A stretch of 49,790 bases of DNA from Methanolobus sp. (GCF_030682845.1 NZ_JAUXNK010000011.1:1-49790), one strand, 5' to 3'; positions 6,842 to 16,668 are shown, counted from the first letter of the stretch. Numbers and translations are program-made. The notes: a model not told the origin generated them from the letters alone.

Positions 6842-9244
6842 ATGAGACAAACAACAATGTATCCGCAACAAATCAACAATATCAGAGAGAATATTGTAAT
6901 TCCGCTCTTTGAAGTCGTAGTTTATCCCAATAGCCAGACAAAGTTCCTGGCTGATAAGAATATAGGAGAAATACTTTTAAACGAAATCAAAAATGAAGGA
7001 TCAGCATATGCAATTGGGTTAACGGCAAAAAGCGGAACGGAAGCTTCAGATCTGTCAGAAGATGATCTGTATAGGACAGGGAATCTGCTCGAGATCAAAT
7101 TTGTACAACCAGCTGATGAAGGATTTCTGGTCTATGCACAGGCTATTCAAAGAGTAGGCTCTGTTTCCCTGAACCAGAAAGATGGAGTGTTCTATGCTAC
7201 ACATACTGACATCCCTGATGTTCATGATCTTGATGAAGATTTCCACAAACAGATAATGGCAGATGTCAGGAAGACGATTCATGAGATAAGCGATCGTTTT
7301 CAGAGTTCAGAACAATTCACCAAGCCCATTGACAAGATGGATTCCATTGATCAGATAATGGGATATGTTATGCCATTCATGCCGATAGAGCTGGAAGAGA
7401 AACAGGATCTCCTGGAAACTGTTTCCGCTCGTGAACGCTATCTGACATTCCTCTATATTCTGACAAACCAGAAAGAGAACATTAACATCCAGATCGAAGT
7501 GGCAAAGAAAGTTGCCGAGAAGGTAAACAAGTCACACAGAGAAGCGATGTTGCGTGAGCAACTGAAGGTCATCCAGGAAGAGCTCAATGAAAATGAGGAC
7601 TTTGTTTCAGGTGAAGGAGGATACGGTGAAAGGATCGAGAGTTCAAAGATGCCAGACGATGTCAAAAAGAAGGCGCTTTCAGAGTTAAAGAAACTCGAGA
7701 CCGGAGGAAATCACAATCCTGAAAGCCATGTTATCAGGAATTATCTGGACCTCCTGCTTGACCTTCCATGGATAGTGGAGGAGAAAAAGAGCATTGACAT
7801 TGCTCAGGCCCGTAATGTGCTTGAGGGCAATCACAACGGACTTGAAAAGGTCAAAGAGAGGATAATCCAGCATCTGGCAGTAATGAAACTAAAGCATGAG
7901 AAACAGGGATCGATCATACTTTTCACAGGACCCCCCGGTACCGGTAAGACAAGTCTTGGAAAGAGCATTGCAGATGCACTTGGTAGGGAATATGTCCGCG
8001 TCAGCCTTGGAGGCGTCAGGGATGAAGCAGAGATCAGAGGTCACAGAAGGACATATGTCGGAGCCATGCCAGGAAGGATCATCCAGAGCATAAGGAAAGC
8101 AGGGACCAAGAATCCTGTATTCATCCTCGATGAAATCGACAAGCTTTCGTCTTCCTATTCAGGAGACCCGGCAAGTGCCCTTCTGGAAGTCCTTGACCCC
8201 GAGCAGAACAGTACATTTTCAGATCACTATCTTGAAGTCTCATACGATCTTTCGGAGGTATTGTTCATAGCCACTGCCAATTCTCTGGCAAGCATTCCGG
8301 GACCGCTTCTTGACAGAATGGAGATAATTGAAATCTCGGGCTACACGAAGAACGAGAAACTTGCAATTGCAAAAGATCACATACTGCCCGGTATATTGGA
8401 AGAGCATGGCCTTGATGAAGGTCAGGTAGAGATCAAAGACGATGTTCTAAAGATAATCATCGATAAATACACCCGCGAAGCAGGAGTAAGAGGCCTCAAG
8501 AAACAGCTTGCGAGAACTGCAAGGTTCATATCCGAGAGGATAGTTTCAGGAAAGGCTGAGCTTCCTTATATAGTGAAGGCGGATATGCTCACACAGATCC
8601 TTGGAAAGGAGTTAATCCGTCAGGAAGAAGCAAGAAAAGAAAACGTTCCTGGCGTGGTTACCGGACTTGCATGGACCCCTGTGGGAGGAGATATTCTCTT
8701 CATAGAAGGCACATTCATGCCTGGTACCGGGAAACTTACGCTTACAGGACAGCTTGGGGATGTGATGAAAGAGTCGGCACATATCTCTTTAAGCCTTGTC
8801 AGGTCCCGGCTTGCAAACACTGCGAGCAGCTTTGACTTCACTGCAAGTGATATCCACATCCATGTGCCTTCAGGTGCAACACCCAAGGACGGTCCTTCGG
8901 CAGGTGTGACTCTCTTCACTGCACTGACGTCTTTGATAACCGGTAAAACAGTCGACCCCAAACTTGCCATGACAGGCGAGATCACGTTAAGCGGAGCCGT
9001 ACTGCCGGTGGGAGGCATCAAAGAGAAAGTGCTTGCAGCACATAGGGCAGGTATAAAGAAGGTGATCCTTCCGAAAGAGAATGAGAGGGATCTGGATGAT
9101 GTACCTGAAGATGCCCGGAACGAACTGAAGTTCGTAACTGTAGAGACTATAGAAGATGTCCTGAGAGAAGCTCTGGGCATTGACATGCCAAGGCCAATGG
9201 TATCTCATAATGGGAATGGTTTAGTATCGATACAAAGCATTTGA
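6842..9244 (+). CDS. lon: ATP-dependent Lon protease, bacterial LonA type
   Basis: Soluble ATP-dependent protease of 800 residues that degrades misfolded and regulatory proteins. Order: N-terminal substrate-binding domain (1-210), coiled region, AAA+ module with Walker A GPPGTGKT at 363-370, and a protease domain with the catalytic dyad Ser686 (KDGPSAG) and Lys729 (GGIKEK), spaced 43 residues as in E. coli Lon. Archaea normally carry membrane-bound LonB, which lacks the large N-domain and has membrane helices; none are seen here, so an origin by transfer from bacteria is likely. The promoter carries MarR-type repeats. A strong hairpin follows at 9283. Confidence 0.95.
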   Translation: MRQTTMYPQQINNIRENIVIPLFEVVVYPNSQTKFLADKNIGEILLNEIKNEGSAYAIGLTAKSGTEASDLSEDDLYRTGNLLEIKFVQPADEGFLVYAQAIQRVGSVSLNQKDGVFYATHTDIPDVHDLDEDFHKQIMADVRKTIHEISDRFQSSEQFTKPIDKMDSIDQIMGYVMPFMPIELEEKQDLLETVSARERYLTFLYILTNQKENINIQIEVAKKVAEKVNKSHREAMLREQLKVIQEELNENEDFVSGEGGYGERIESSKMPDDVKKKALSELKKLETGGNHNPESHVIRNYLDLLLDLPWIVEEKKSIDIAQARNVLEGNHNGLEKVKERIIQHLAVMKLKHEKQGSIILFTGPPGTGKTSLGKSIADALGREYVRVSLGGVRDEAEIRGHRRTYVGAMPGRIIQSIRKAGTKNPVFILDEIDKLSSSYSGDPASALLEVLDPEQNSTFSDHYLEVSYDLSEVLFIATANSLASIPGPLLDRMEIIEISGYTKNEKLAIAKDHILPGILEEHGLDEGQVEIKDDVLKIIIDKYTREAGVRGLKKQLARTARFISERIVSGKAELPYIVKADMLTQILGKELIRQEEARKENVPGVVTGLAWTPVGGDILFIEGTFMPGTGKLTLTGQLGDVMKESAHISLSLVRSRLANTASSFDFTASDIHIHVPSGATPKDGPSAGVTLFTALTSLITGKTVDPKLAMTGEITLSGAVLPVGGIKEKVLAAHRAGIKKVILPKENERDLDDVPEDARNELKFVTVETIEDVLREALGIDMPRPMVSHNGNGLVSIQSI

Positions 9245-9282
9245 TTGCACTGGCTGTTCATCCGGGTGCGTGAATGTGAGAG

Positions 9283-9305
9283 TTTACGGCCGTTCGGCCC
9301 GTAAA
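9283..9305 (+). terminator. Terminator after lon
   Basis: TTTACGG (9283-9289) pairs with CCGTAAA (9299-9305), with further CCG/CGG pairing inside, followed by TTCATTTTTATTC. Confidence 0.65.
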
Positions 9306-9441
9306 TTCATTTTTATTCTCCCTAAACTCAGGTCAATAAAGTAGAATATATAGAATGCCATTACTGTCGCTGACATATTTTTAAAGCATATACAGGATTA
9401 TCTTGGTATATATCGTGTTTATCCACTGGAAGCAATTGATA

Positions 9442-10134
9442 CTACCTTTTGTATTCCCTATCCCCGAATATTGCAGAACCGACGCGAACTATCGTAGCTC
9501 CTTCCTCGATGGCAATCCTGTAATCCCCGGACATTCCCATTGATAGCTCCCTGATGTCGATGTTGTTCTGAATATCCTGCTTGTCTTGCTCTTTCAGTGT
9601 AACCTGAAACCCCTGCTGAATCTTATCAAAAAGCATTTTCATGCTCCTGAAATAAGGGCGGGTCTGCTCAGGAGGCACAAAGGGGGCCATACACATGAAC
9701 CCATTCACCTGGATATTCCGGAGCGAGCGAATGTCGGCTATCACTTGTCCGATCTCTTCCTCAACGAAACCGAACTTCTGTGGCTCTCTGCCGATGTTGA
9801 CCTGGAGGAATACCTGCTGTATCTTGTCATTGTCTGCGGCTTTCCTGTCAATGTCCTGGATCAATTTAAGGGAGTCAACTGACTGGATCACATCAAAGAG
9901 CTGGACGGCTTTTTTAACCTTGTTTGTCTGCAGGTGTCCTATCAGATGCTTTTCACAGGACAGTATCTCATCACATTTATCCTCAAATTCCTGGACTCGG
10001 TTCTCCCCGATGATTGTAGCTCCGGCTCTGATGGCTTCATTTATCCTCGCCGGGTCTACTGTCTTGGTAACGCACACGAGTTTTGTTTCTCCTAGTTCCC
10101 GGAGGAGGGTTCTTACGGTTTTATCGATTGCCAT
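9442..10134 (-). CDS. YggS/PLPBP family pyridoxal phosphate homeostasis protein
   Basis: Cytoplasmic PLP-binding protein of 230 residues that keeps free PLP in balance; no catalytic reaction is known. The PLP lysine is K24 in VCVTKTV. Other family motifs present are GENRVQEF, HLIGHLQTNK, a SMGMSGDY phosphate-binding stretch and the C-terminal GSAIFG. Length matches the family. It is transcribed alone, opposite to lon. Confidence 0.92.
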   Translation of the reverse strand: MAIDKTVRTLLRELGETKLVCVTKTVDPARINEAIRAGATIIGENRVQEFEDKCDEILSCEKHLIGHLQTNKVKKAVQLFDVIQSVDSLKLIQDIDRKAADNDKIQQVFLQVNIGREPQKFGFVEEEIGQVIADIRSLRNIQVNGFMCMAPFVPPEQTRPYFRSMKMLFDKIQQGFQVTLKEQDKQDIQNNIDIRELSMGMSGDYRIAIEEGATIVRVGSAIFGDREYKR

Positions 10135-10221
10135 TGATCTTCATTGATAAGCTAATTAGAGTCATTATAATAGAGTTATTGAGATAAATGAGATTTATTT
10201 GATATAAAATGCTCTTGTGCT

Positions 10222-10821
10222 CTAATTATATCCACCCAAACGTGGGATTATCCTGTGTACGCGTTTCTGATATTCTCTGTATTCATCACCAAATTGTGCC
10301 ACCAGTCTGCTTTCCCAGTGCCGGGAACCCAGATACAGATATATGGTCGTCAAAATGTATATGATAAGCAGATTGGCGGTCATAAAGGGAGTCAGCCACA
10401 TTATGACAAGTCCGGAGAGCAGGAAGGGGTCCCTCACCCAGCGATAAACGCCCCGGATATCAAGACGGCCTGCTTCAGCGGTCCCTGATTTGGATAACTG
10501 TGAGCTTACCCTGAACCTGTGGGGCGCATCCCTGAAAGCCATGGGTGCCATTATCGCAGCGGCCAGCTGTCCGCCGACCATCAGCCAACGCCAGGGAGAA
10601 GGTATTATGTAGAGGAAAGGTCCCGGGTTCTTATAAAGAACATACGCAAGCGGCAATATCGTCAGCACTGCCATGATACTGAAAGCAGGCATATATAGTG
10701 TATCTACTCTGGGTCCCAGGCGTCGCCTCAGGAAGCGCTTGAAGCGCAGGCTCGCCACGATGCTGTGAATTGCTGCAAATGCTAGCAGGCAAAGAATAAG
10801 GATAAGTATTGATGAAACCAA
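10222..10821 (-). CDS. Integral membrane methyltransferase-like protein (ICMT/NnrU-like fold)
   Basis: A 199-residue protein with about five hydrophobic segments. The C-terminal half carries GVYRWVRDPFLLSG, then E-x9-FGDEYREYQKRVHRIIPRLG, the SAM-binding pattern of isoprenylcysteine carboxyl methyltransferase and related membrane methyltransferases. The N-terminal half resembles NnrU. The start is TTG at 10821, supported by CAGGAG about 9 bases upstream on the minus strand. Substrate unknown. Confidence 0.75.
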   Translation of the reverse strand: MVSSILILILCLLAFAAIHSIVASLRFKRFLRRRLGPRVDTLYMPAFSIMAVLTILPLAYVLYKNPGPFLYIIPSPWRWLMVGGQLAAAIMAPMAFRDAPHRFRVSSQLSKSGTAEAGRLDIRGVYRWVRDPFLLSGLVIMWLTPFMTANLLIIYILTTIYLYLGSRHWESRLVAQFGDEYREYQKRVHRIIPRLGGYN

Positions 10822-11122
10822 TTTTGATTATCTCCTGTTTTTTATTTGGAGAAAGTTGTATTTAGTGTTTGTGAGTGACAGTGCTTTGATGGATATTGAA
10901 ATTTCATGCAATATAGAGCAAATCTGATTCTGCATTAAAAGTTTACAACCGGAACAGGAATTATAGAAAGCATATATTCCTGCCAAGGTGATGTTAAAGT
11001 CCTTTGTTCTTCTATAATGTTGCATACTATAAATGCAAGGCTATTACTTGCTTTTGATTTGAGGATATTAACTTAAATAGAATAAAGCAGAAGTCTTTAT
11101 TATTATAAACTTAGAATAATGA

Positions 11123-11869
11123 ATGGGTGATACAATAACTGAAGAAAAAGGAAAACTCAAATACATACTTTTAGTAGTATTTGTATTAATTTTAGCTAGT
11201 GTTTCTTGGGTATATGCAAGTTTTTCATTATTTGGACCTAAAGACCTGGGAGTTAGTTACACTCATGCTGACTATGTAAGTGCTCTGGGAAAAACCGGCA
11301 TCCAGATAGAATACGAAGGTATGACCGGCGAAGAACTGGAAGAATATAAGAAGAATGTAGAAAAGCAATCTATCCATGATTATAACTTTGAGTTCTCGGA
11401 CTATGAACGAAAGGAATTCACTCTTACCAAAGAGGAGGCTACAGCTCTATTGAATGAAATTGCACCTGGATTCTGGTGGTTCGACAACCTGCAGGTAAAA
11501 GTCTTACCTGATGGGACTATGGAAGGTTCGAGCACTGCTGATATTAAGCGACTGAAGACTGATCTGTATTCTGATGTTGCAGGTGATGTTCCGATTCCCC
11601 TGCCTGACAGTTTGAACATCTATAGCAAAGGGCGGGTCAGTGTAACAAATAACCAATTAAGTGGAGACCCGGAAACATTCTACCTTGGAGCCGTTCCACT
11701 TCCAGGCTCATACATGGAGGAAGAAAGTGTAAGCGTAATGGAAGAATATTTCCCCCGGATCTATACGGTTGTACCTGGACTTGAAATAACCAGCCTGACA
11801 TCTAATTCGAATGGTGAATTCGTTTTTGATGGAGTTGTTCCACAGAAAGTATCCGTAACGAAAAAATAA
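11123..11869 (+). CDS. Membrane-anchored protein, first gene of a radical SAM operon
   Basis: Unrecognised protein of 248 residues. A single hydrophobic helix at about residues 13-35 anchors it, leaving an acidic, beta-rich outer domain with a conserved-looking APGFWWFDNLQVK stretch. No cysteine cleavage or lipobox motif is seen. It is followed after 17 bases by a radical SAM gene that overlaps an alpha/beta hydrolase gene, so the three probably act together, perhaps on the envelope. A TATA-like CTTAAATAG lies near 11072-11080. Confidence 0.6.
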   Translation: MGDTITEEKGKLKYILLVVFVLILASVSWVYASFSLFGPKDLGVSYTHADYVSALGKTGIQIEYEGMTGEELEEYKKNVEKQSIHDYNFEFSDYERKEFTLTKEEATALLNEIAPGFWWFDNLQVKVLPDGTMEGSSTADIKRLKTDLYSDVAGDVPIPLPDSLNIYSKGRVSVTNNQLSGDPETFYLGAVPLPGSYMEEESVSVMEEYFPRIYTVVPGLEITSLTSNSNGEFVFDGVVPQKVSVTKK

Positions 11870-11886
11870 GATATGGGGTTTTGTAA

Positions 11887-13167
11887 TTGAAGTATTTAAT
11901 GATCAACGGGAAAAGAGAAAAAATACCTCCTTTCCCACATCATAAGGCTTATGTCTACCAATGCAAGCAATTCTTTTTTGCGAAGGGAATGACCACCCAT
12001 TTTGCCATGAGCAATTTCGTTACTCTCAAAGAGCTATATAAAGGATTCAAAAACAAAAGTTCTATTCCAAGAGATCTTCTGATAGATCCTACCAGTGATT
12101 GTAATCTGAAGTGTAAGGGGTGTTGGTCACAGGATTATGAAAGCGGGCATAACATTTCATATGAAAAGTTTGACGACCTGCTAGATCAGGCTGAAGAATT
12201 AGGGATCATGGAGTGTTTAATGACCGGTGGCGAACCTTTAATCCGGAAAGACGATATCCTGAAATTGTGCAAAAAACATAACAAAATGACGTTCGGTGCA
12301 TTTACTAATGCAACTCTGATCGATGAAGAGCTCGCCGATGCAATGGCTGAATTGGGGAATTTGAATGTCTTTATAAGCATCGAAGGGACAAAAGAAGAAA
12401 CCGATTTCAGAAGGGGGCCGGGTGTTTATGATAAAGCCATCAAGGCCATGGATATTTTGAGTTCCAGGGGCATTGCGTTTGCTTTTTCTGCCTGCTATCA
12501 TTCCAGGAACTACAAGACCATAGCCAGTGATGAATTCCTTGATCATATGCGCGAAAGAGGTGCCTGGTTTGGATGGTTATTCCAGTATATACCGGTGGGA
12601 AGTGATGCTGATACTTCATTAGTGTGCACTGTCGAGCAAAGAGCATACGTACAGGAAAGGATCAGGGATTACTGCATAAAACACGACTATGTTATCATAG
12701 ATTTCTGGAACAATGGTCATCTGTCTTTCGGTTGTATTGGTGCAGGCGTTGGTTTTGCTCATATAAATGCCAAGGGTGATGTGGAGCCCTGTGCCTTCTG
12801 TCACTATTCGGATTCGAACATATACGAAGTATCGCTTGCTGAAGCTCTCAGGTCTAGATTCTTCACTGCTTTTAGAGATGCTCAGCCATTCTCACAAAAT
12901 CCTTTAAGGCCCTGCCCTTTGATAGATAATCCACAGGCTATCATTGACGTGGTCAATGCCGGAGGAGCAAGGTCAACCCATTTAGCTAATCCGGAATCTG
13001 CCGAAGCTCTTGCGGAGAAAAGTTTTGAACGGGCCAAAGAGTGGGAAGTGAAGGCAGAAGAGCTATTTAGAAAGATGCCAGAGCATAACCAGAAAAATTT
13101 TCCTAGGTTCTTGAAGTACTTTGCTTTCAAGAAAGGAATAACCGATGGCAGAAGAAAAAAAGTTTAG
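11887..13167 (+). CDS. Radical SAM protein with C-terminal cysteine cluster
   Basis: Binds a [4Fe-4S] cluster through C72-x3-C76-x2-C79 (CNLKCKGCW) and uses SAM to form a 5'-deoxyadenosyl radical. GGEP at 114-117 binds SAM. A second set of cysteines (C283, C302, C305, C343; VEPCAFCHYSD) resembles a SPASM/twitch extension for an auxiliary cluster. 426 residues. The start is a TTG at 11887 after GGGG; ATG 11899 is the alternative. Its last 23 bases overlap the next gene. Substrate is unknown; pairing with a hydrolase and an anchored protein hints at lipid or peptide modification. Confidence 0.85.
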   Translation: MKYLMINGKREKIPPFPHHKAYVYQCKQFFFAKGMTTHFAMSNFVTLKELYKGFKNKSSIPRDLLIDPTSDCNLKCKGCWSQDYESGHNISYEKFDDLLDQAEELGIMECLMTGGEPLIRKDDILKLCKKHNKMTFGAFTNATLIDEELADAMAELGNLNVFISIEGTKEETDFRRGPGVYDKAIKAMDILSSRGIAFAFSACYHSRNYKTIASDEFLDHMRERGAWFGWLFQYIPVGSDADTSLVCTVEQRAYVQERIRDYCIKHDYVIIDFWNNGHLSFGCIGAGVGFAHINAKGDVEPCAFCHYSDSNIYEVSLAEALRSRFFTAFRDAQPFSQNPLRPCPLIDNPQAIIDVVNAGGARSTHLANPESAEALAEKSFERAKEWEVKAEELFRKMPEHNQKNFPRFLKYFAFKKGITDGRRKKV

Positions 13168-13921
13168 TGCCGAAGTATACTACAAGAGCGGCTCTGTTGA
13201 ATGGATAGTACTTATCCATGGCTTCGGAGGCAGTGCAAGGACCTGGAAAAAACAGGTCGATTTCTTTTCAAAATATTATAACCTGCTTGTGCTGGAAATG
13301 CATAAAGGGGAAGTAAATACGGACCTGGACCTGGATAAAGTATGCGAGCGTATAAAAAATACCCTGAATTACTATCAGATATGCAAAGCCCATCTACTGG
13401 GCTTTTCCTTTAGTTCATTGATATGTTTACGCTTTGCCGTGCTGTATCCCGAAAAAGTGAATTCTTTGATTATGGGCGGAGGTATAGTCAGATTCAATTT
13501 GAAGACAAGGTCTTTGCTTTTACTGGCGATAACATTCAAAAGAGCGATCAATTATATGATACTCTACAGGTTTTTCGCATATATCATAATGCCAAAAAGA
13601 AACCACAAAAGATCAAGAGTTATCTTTGTGAATGAAGCAAAGAAATTGGGTTATGATGAGTTTTGTAGATGGCTGGATATAATTCCGCAGACAACGAACA
13701 GTCTGACATGGCTGGATGAATTGGATGGTACTATCAAGGTCTTATATGTTTCAGGGAACCAGGACTATCTTTTTTTAAAGGACACCTTGAAGTACAGTAA
13801 GAGAATCAGCAATTCCCATGTAGAGGTAATTGATGATTGCGGACATGTCTGTTCAATAGAGCAATACGATGAATTCAACAATATTGTTTTTAAGTATTTG
13901 GACAAATGGTATGGGATCTAA
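13145..13921 (+). CDS. Alpha/beta hydrolase of the radical SAM operon
   Basis: A 258-residue alpha/beta hydrolase. The oxyanion motif is HGFGGS (25-30), the nucleophile elbow GFSFS places Ser88, and D207 (SGNQD) and H234 (CGHVC) complete a plausible triad. The lid region (about 120-160) is hydrophobic and basic, suggesting a membrane or lipid-like substrate. It starts within the end of the radical SAM gene, so the two are coupled. Specificity cannot be read from sequence. Confidence 0.8.
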   Translation: MAEEKKFSAEVYYKSGSVEWIVLIHGFGGSARTWKKQVDFFSKYYNLLVLEMHKGEVNTDLDLDKVCERIKNTLNYYQICKAHLLGFSFSSLICLRFAVLYPEKVNSLIMGGGIVRFNLKTRSLLLLAITFKRAINYMILYRFFAYIIMPKRNHKRSRVIFVNEAKKLGYDEFCRWLDIIPQTTNSLTWLDELDGTIKVLYVSGNQDYLFLKDTLKYSKRISNSHVEVIDDCGHVCSIEQYDEFNNIVFKYLDKWYGI

Positions 13922-13991
13922 TCTTTCTAGATATGTGGAAAATTTCATGAAGCAGACTTGGAAAAATCTCAGTGAACCCTGTGGATGATTA

Positions 13992-14804
13992 TTAAAGTAC
14001 TGGTTTTTCCGATGCTTCCTGAATGATATCTTTCTTGATAGAATGATATGATCCGTCTGTTACCTTTGTAGAACCTGTGAAAGACCGTATCTTCAAATCA
14101 AAGAGGTTGGCGAATTCGTCCACTGTTTTGTGGAATTCTTTTTCATAGCATAAACCTGTGTCCACCTTTCCGACATTCTTATAACCTGAGTAATCAAAGA
14201 CCATTTTCATCATTTCGGTGTCATCAGGATTGGGAGCCAGTTTGGCAAGGACAAGCATCTCCCTCCAGTTGGCCGCCTGCATCGGTGTGAGGAAGTATGT
14301 CCCTTCGCCCCTTTTTTCACCCATCATGGCCTCTGCATAAGCACCTCTGCTCTCAAAGGCGGCACAGATGCAGTCATCCACAATTTCCCCATGTGTGTCC
14401 CTAAGTATTCTTATAGGAATTCCCATGTAGGCAAAATCACTTTCAAGAGAGCCCAGCACATTGCCACAGAGCCCATAAAAGACAAGGATCCCATCAAACA
14501 ATTCTCCTCTTGTTTCAATGGCTCTGTAAACCTTCTCTTTGAGTGTCTGAGGATTAGCATCCAGTGCAAATTCCAGCAGATCCAGAACAACTACAAAGTC
14601 ATCTACTTGATTAATTTTAGGAGGCAGATTCTCAAATGATGTCCTCTCATATTCTACAGATGCTTCACTTAATTTCTTTTCGATCTCGCTGATATTTTGA
14701 TTCTCGATAAGTATCAGGTGAGTATTCTCATCTTCATCTTCTTCAAATATGTGGACAAGTTCATCTTCGAACATCCTGCATGATATCAGATATAACGATG
14801 GCAT
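13992..14804 (-). CDS. DUF1638 domain protein
   Basis: 270-residue cytoplasmic protein of the DUF1638 family, common in methylotrophic methanogens near corrinoid methyltransferase genes. Seen: N-terminal LYLISCRMFEDEL, a central GLCGN, the stretch FLTPMQAANW and a late YKNVGKVDTGLC. It has conserved Cys residues but no recognised cofactor motif. No methyltransferase gene lies next to it here. Function unknown; the family link is by pattern recognition. Confidence 0.7.
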   Translation of the reverse strand: MPSLYLISCRMFEDELVHIFEEDEDENTHLILIENQNISEIEKKLSEASVEYERTSFENLPPKINQVDDFVVVLDLLEFALDANPQTLKEKVYRAIETRGELFDGILVFYGLCGNVLGSLESDFAYMGIPIRILRDTHGEIVDDCICAAFESRGAYAEAMMGEKRGEGTYFLTPMQAANWREMLVLAKLAPNPDDTEMMKMVFDYSGYKNVGKVDTGLCYEKEFHKTVDEFANLFDLKIRSFTGSTKVTDGSYHSIKKDIIQEASEKPVL

Positions 14805-15030
14805 TTCAGGTACTTCCTTGTTAGTTTTTAGGACGTTTTACAGTGAGGTTTACAGCCGGAGGGCTGATATTAGCCAGCAAGGTCTGAACAGGTAGTTTAC
14901 CTTTTCTCATAACTTCTATATTAAACTCCCTCCTTCAAGTGATGCATAATTGGTTTTGGACCATGAGTAAGCTATTTAATGGAGTGGGCATCAGTTATAA
15001 CAAGCATACTTAAAGATGGAAGTGTCAGAA

Positions 15031-15453
15031 ATGTCTGTAGAGGCATACATAAACTTTAACGGGAACTGTCGCGAAGCTGTGGAATACTATGCTCGGGTCT
15101 TTGGAACCGAAAAGCCTCAACTCATGTTATACAAGGATGCGCCGAAAGATGAGGATTTTCCTATAACGGAAGAGACAAAGGATCTGGTAATGCATACTTC
15201 TCTTGATATCGAGGGAAGCACTGTGATGTTTTCCGATATCCCTCCGGGTATGCCATTCACTGTCGGGAATAATATCAGTCTTGTAATTATCAGTAAAGAT
15301 ACGGATAAAATAAGGTCAATGTTCAGAAAACTTGAAGCTGATGGCACCGTAGGTATGGAACTTCAGGAAACGTTCTGGAGTAAATTATATGGATTCGTGA
15401 CTGATAAGTTCGGGGTCGGCTGGCAATTCATTTATGACGAAGAATGGGAATGA
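15031..15453 (+). CDS. VOC family protein (PhnB/glyoxalase-like)
   Basis: 140-residue vicinal-oxygen-chelate fold protein. The N-terminus YINFNGNCREAVEYYARVFG and C-terminal WGxxYGxxxDKFGVGWQF-like ending (here WSKLYGFVTDKFGVGWQ) are typical of the PhnB-like subgroup. Substrate unknown. ATG 15031 is chosen because GGAAGTG lies six bases upstream, although an ATG at 15016 is in frame; the gene at 21148 shows the same arrangement. Confidence 0.85.
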   Translation: MSVEAYINFNGNCREAVEYYARVFGTEKPQLMLYKDAPKDEDFPITEETKDLVMHTSLDIEGSTVMFSDIPPGMPFTVGNNISLVIISKDTDKIRSMFRKLEADGTVGMELQETFWSKLYGFVTDKFGVGWQFIYDEEWE

Positions 15454-15553
15454 TATGTTATTTCTAAGACCTGCATGAAGAACATTTAAGGAAATAGCCT
15501 TCCGCCTTATTTGTTCGACAAGGAACATCAGATTGAGACTGAAATGATATAAA

Positions 15554-16162
15554 TTATAGAGTTTCTTCAGGAAACATCTCGTCCAGATATCTTGCAAGGA
15601 CCTGATCAACATTCGTATCCCTGGCTAATATTTTGCCACATTCCAGGGACTGCATGATATACTTTGGGAAAAGGTAAACCCAGCCCCCTGTAATATCAAT
15701 AATGGCACGGAGCTTACTTCCTCCGGCCGTTAGAGCGAATTTAAGCTGTGACAGGTCGGACATGTCTTCGGGGACCATCAGGACGATTGAGCCAGTGAAG
15801 AAATGGTAGATGAGGTCTTCTTTTATTGCAGGGTCATAAAAGATTGTGGTTTTTGGATCAACAGATGTATTCGTTTTGATACTATAGAGGACCTTATCGT
15901 AAAGGTTGCAGATTCGGATAAATGGAGGAATGAACTGTATGGAGTCAGGGTTTATACATGACAGGGAATCTGGATTTTCGGCTACCGTGGCCTGGATGTC
16001 GGAGTCTGTGATGCCGAATCTTTCTGTATCTTCCAGGATTTTGACCAGGGGAATCGCAAAAGTAAGGGGCTCTTTACTGATCCTGGATGACGGATAGATT
16101 TCAGTGTACATAGAAATCGTTGCTTCGATCAGTGCATGTTTTATGGGTGTAGGTAGTTTCAT
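15554..16162 (-). CDS. Hypothetical protein
   Basis: Not recognised. 202 residues, no signal peptide or membrane helix, mixed alpha/beta composition with a stretch GGSKLRAIIDITGGWVYLFPK. ATG 16162 is chosen over 16183 because AAGGAGG lies seven bases before it. It stands alone with AT-rich flanks. Confidence 0.6.
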   Translation of the reverse strand: MKLPTPIKHALIEATISMYTEIYPSSRISKEPLTFAIPLVKILEDTERFGITDSDIQATVAENPDSLSCINPDSIQFIPPFIRICNLYDKVLYSIKTNTSVDPKTTIFYDPAIKEDLIYHFFTGSIVLMVPEDMSDLSQLKFALTAGGSKLRAIIDITGGWVYLFPKYIMQSLECGKILARDTNVDQVLARYLDEMFPEETL

Positions 16163-16273
16163 TGAGAAGCCTCCTTCAGACAATAAAAATTTCTGCCCGA
16201 ATGACCAAATATGGGTAAAGATAGATGGCCCGATATCTGTGATAAGTATCGGCGCCTGGCAGGAAAATGACTA

Positions 16274-16408
16274 TTATTCTACACTGGCTGCGTGACTATC
16301 CGGTATCGAATGTACTTTGTTTTGAGTCTTCATATATCTCAATCTGAATCCATGTAATACGGGTGGCAGGGGAGAAGTAGTAAATACTAGCTCTTCATTT
16401 TCAGACAT
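16274..16408 (-). CDS. Possible small ORF, 44 residues
   Basis: ATG at 16408 has a good ribosome binding site (AAGGAGA, seven bases upstream on the minus strand). The N-terminus reads ELVFTTSPLPPVLHGFRL, which resembles the lead-in of metallophosphoesterases (LPP..DGFRI), but the rest does not continue into that domain. It may be the stump of a truncated enzyme. Weak call. Confidence 0.3.
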   Translation of the reverse strand: MSENEELVFTTSPLPPVLHGFRLRYMKTQNKVHSIPDSHAASVE

Positions 16409-16668
16409 GGTTGTTTCTCCTTTTCGATCAAATCTTTCTTATATTCTGTATGCTGCTTGCTACTAGACAATCGGCATCTTTGTACTAATCTTTTAATATT
16501 TAAAATTTCTGCTAAAACGGAATTATTCGTTTTACAAACAATCGCATTTGGATATATACAACAATAAGATGTTCATGTTTTTATTCTTCAACTCAAATTT
16601 GGAAAAGCCTTTACAAGAAGGACACCAAATTTCATACTACGACCGGAGATTTAAAGGAAAGGAATTAT

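Noticed and set aside
8620-9186. Minus-strand frame of 188 codons inside lon
   Set aside because: Shadow of the lon protease domain, Ser-rich and without family features.
9695-10147. Plus-strand frame of 150 codons over yggS
   Set aside because: Antisense to the PLP-binding gene; no start signal or family.
10828-11025. Minus-strand frame of 65 codons between the ICMT-like gene and the radical SAM operon
   Set aside because: No ribosome binding site or domain; low-complexity AT-rich codons.
14820-14915. Minus-strand frame of 29 codons (MRKGKLPVQTLL) before the VOC gene
   Set aside because: The AAGGAGG is 17 bases from the ATG and the peptide shows no pattern.
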